Below are positions 22,065-22,369 of a DNA stretch of 22,369 bases, in pieces. Below the pieces are notes generated by a model. It did no database searches. It was not told where the DNA came from and saw only the letters and a list, made by a program, of their open reading frames with translations. The position numbers were made by a program, and so were the translations under genes. This DNA is from Pelargonium cotyledonis (Eukaryota; Streptophyta; Magnoliopsida; Geraniales; Geraniaceae): assembly GCA_036897625.1 (NCBI GenBank), contig JAYMTA010001011.1, forward strand, positions 1 through 22,369. The letters run 5' to 3'. Positions within the stretch are counted from its first letter, which is position 1, and every line of letters begins with the position of its first letter.

Positions 22065-22369
22065 GGGTAAAATATTTCTAGACCCCTTGCACTTGTTTTC
22101 ATTTGAGATTTGACTCCTATTTAGAATTTTGCCTCCTTTTCAACCTTAGACTTGCCATTTTTTATTTTTTAGTCCAACAAACCTGAAATACCAGGTTATA
22201 ACTGACATCTCAGCGGTGACTGCCGCGTCACTACTGCCACGTCACATAGCTTCGCCACGTCAATCATAAGAAATTGCCCCAAACAAGGCAACACCAACCC
22301 ACATAAAAAAATATGCGGTTTCGCCGGTCAAAACCGCCTCCACAAATGCAAAAATTTATCCTCAATTGC
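22065..22369. repeat. Repeat-like right edge with GCCRCGTCA motifs
   Basis: From GGGTAAAATATTTCTAGACC at 22065 the texture changes: pyrimidine-rich text, then GCCGCGTCA at 22222-22230 and GCCACGTCA at 22236-22244 and 22254-22262. This resembles the terminal region of a plant DNA transposon (Mutator-like or similar), but only one side is inside the window, so the class is open. Confidence 0.35.

Larger units (their letters stand above)
20640..22369. other. AT-rich intergenic DNA to the right of the NTMC2-type gene
   Basis: No protein or RNA gene supported. Most of 20640-21190 and 21430-22060 is plain AT-rich sequence in which I see nothing. Two repeat-like parts stand out: a GC-richer block at 21206-21385 and the right edge from about 22065. 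Confidence 0.7.

Overview
The window is plant nuclear DNA, most likely from a eudicot. It holds two intron-rich genes with GT-AG introns that are AT-rich, small non-autonomous plant transposons inside the introns, and AT-rich intergenic DNA. The species cannot be fixed from the sequence alone. No bacterial, organellar, CRISPR or RNA-gene feature was seen.

Positions 1-634 are the upstream region and 5' leader of a callose synthase gene. The gene runs on the + strand from 635 to 14941. I resolve 41 coding exons that join in frame into a protein of about 1961 residues. Domain order is a Vta1-like N-terminus, an FKS1-type domain, a first membrane cluster, a large cytosolic glucan-synthase region and a C-terminal membrane cluster. 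By remembered family sequence it is closest to CalS5/GSL2 (callose of the pollen wall), but it diverges enough that it may be a CalS5-like paralogue. Every conserved block I looked for is present, so it looks functional.

Positions 14942-15456 separate the two stop codons and contain the 3' regions of two convergent genes. From 20095 down to 15457, on the - strand, lies an 11-coding-exon gene for a 751-residue SMP plus C2 domain protein of the plant NTMC2 type 6 group (At1g53590-like). Such proteins are membrane-anchored, synaptotagmin/tricalbin-like lipid-transfer or tethering proteins. Its leader and promoter (about 20096-20640) carry short upstream ORFs and a cluster of ACGTG/ACGCGTG elements.

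The rest, 20640-22369, is intergenic and AT-rich. It contains a probable 5'-truncated SINE near 21206-21385 and a repeat-like right edge from about 22065 with three GCCRCGTCA motifs.

The most interesting structures are in the introns: a tandem array in intron 1 that copies the exon 1/intron 1 junction; two fossil TRIM-like elements (introns 7 and 28), one of which puts a strong decoy acceptor just before a real exon; a hAT-like foldback MITE with an 8-bp target duplication (intron 21); and a second MITE family seen at three places, including both genes. The two genes act in different processes, callose deposition and membrane-contact lipid transfer. No operon-like cooperation is implied. I found no convincing previously undescribed system.
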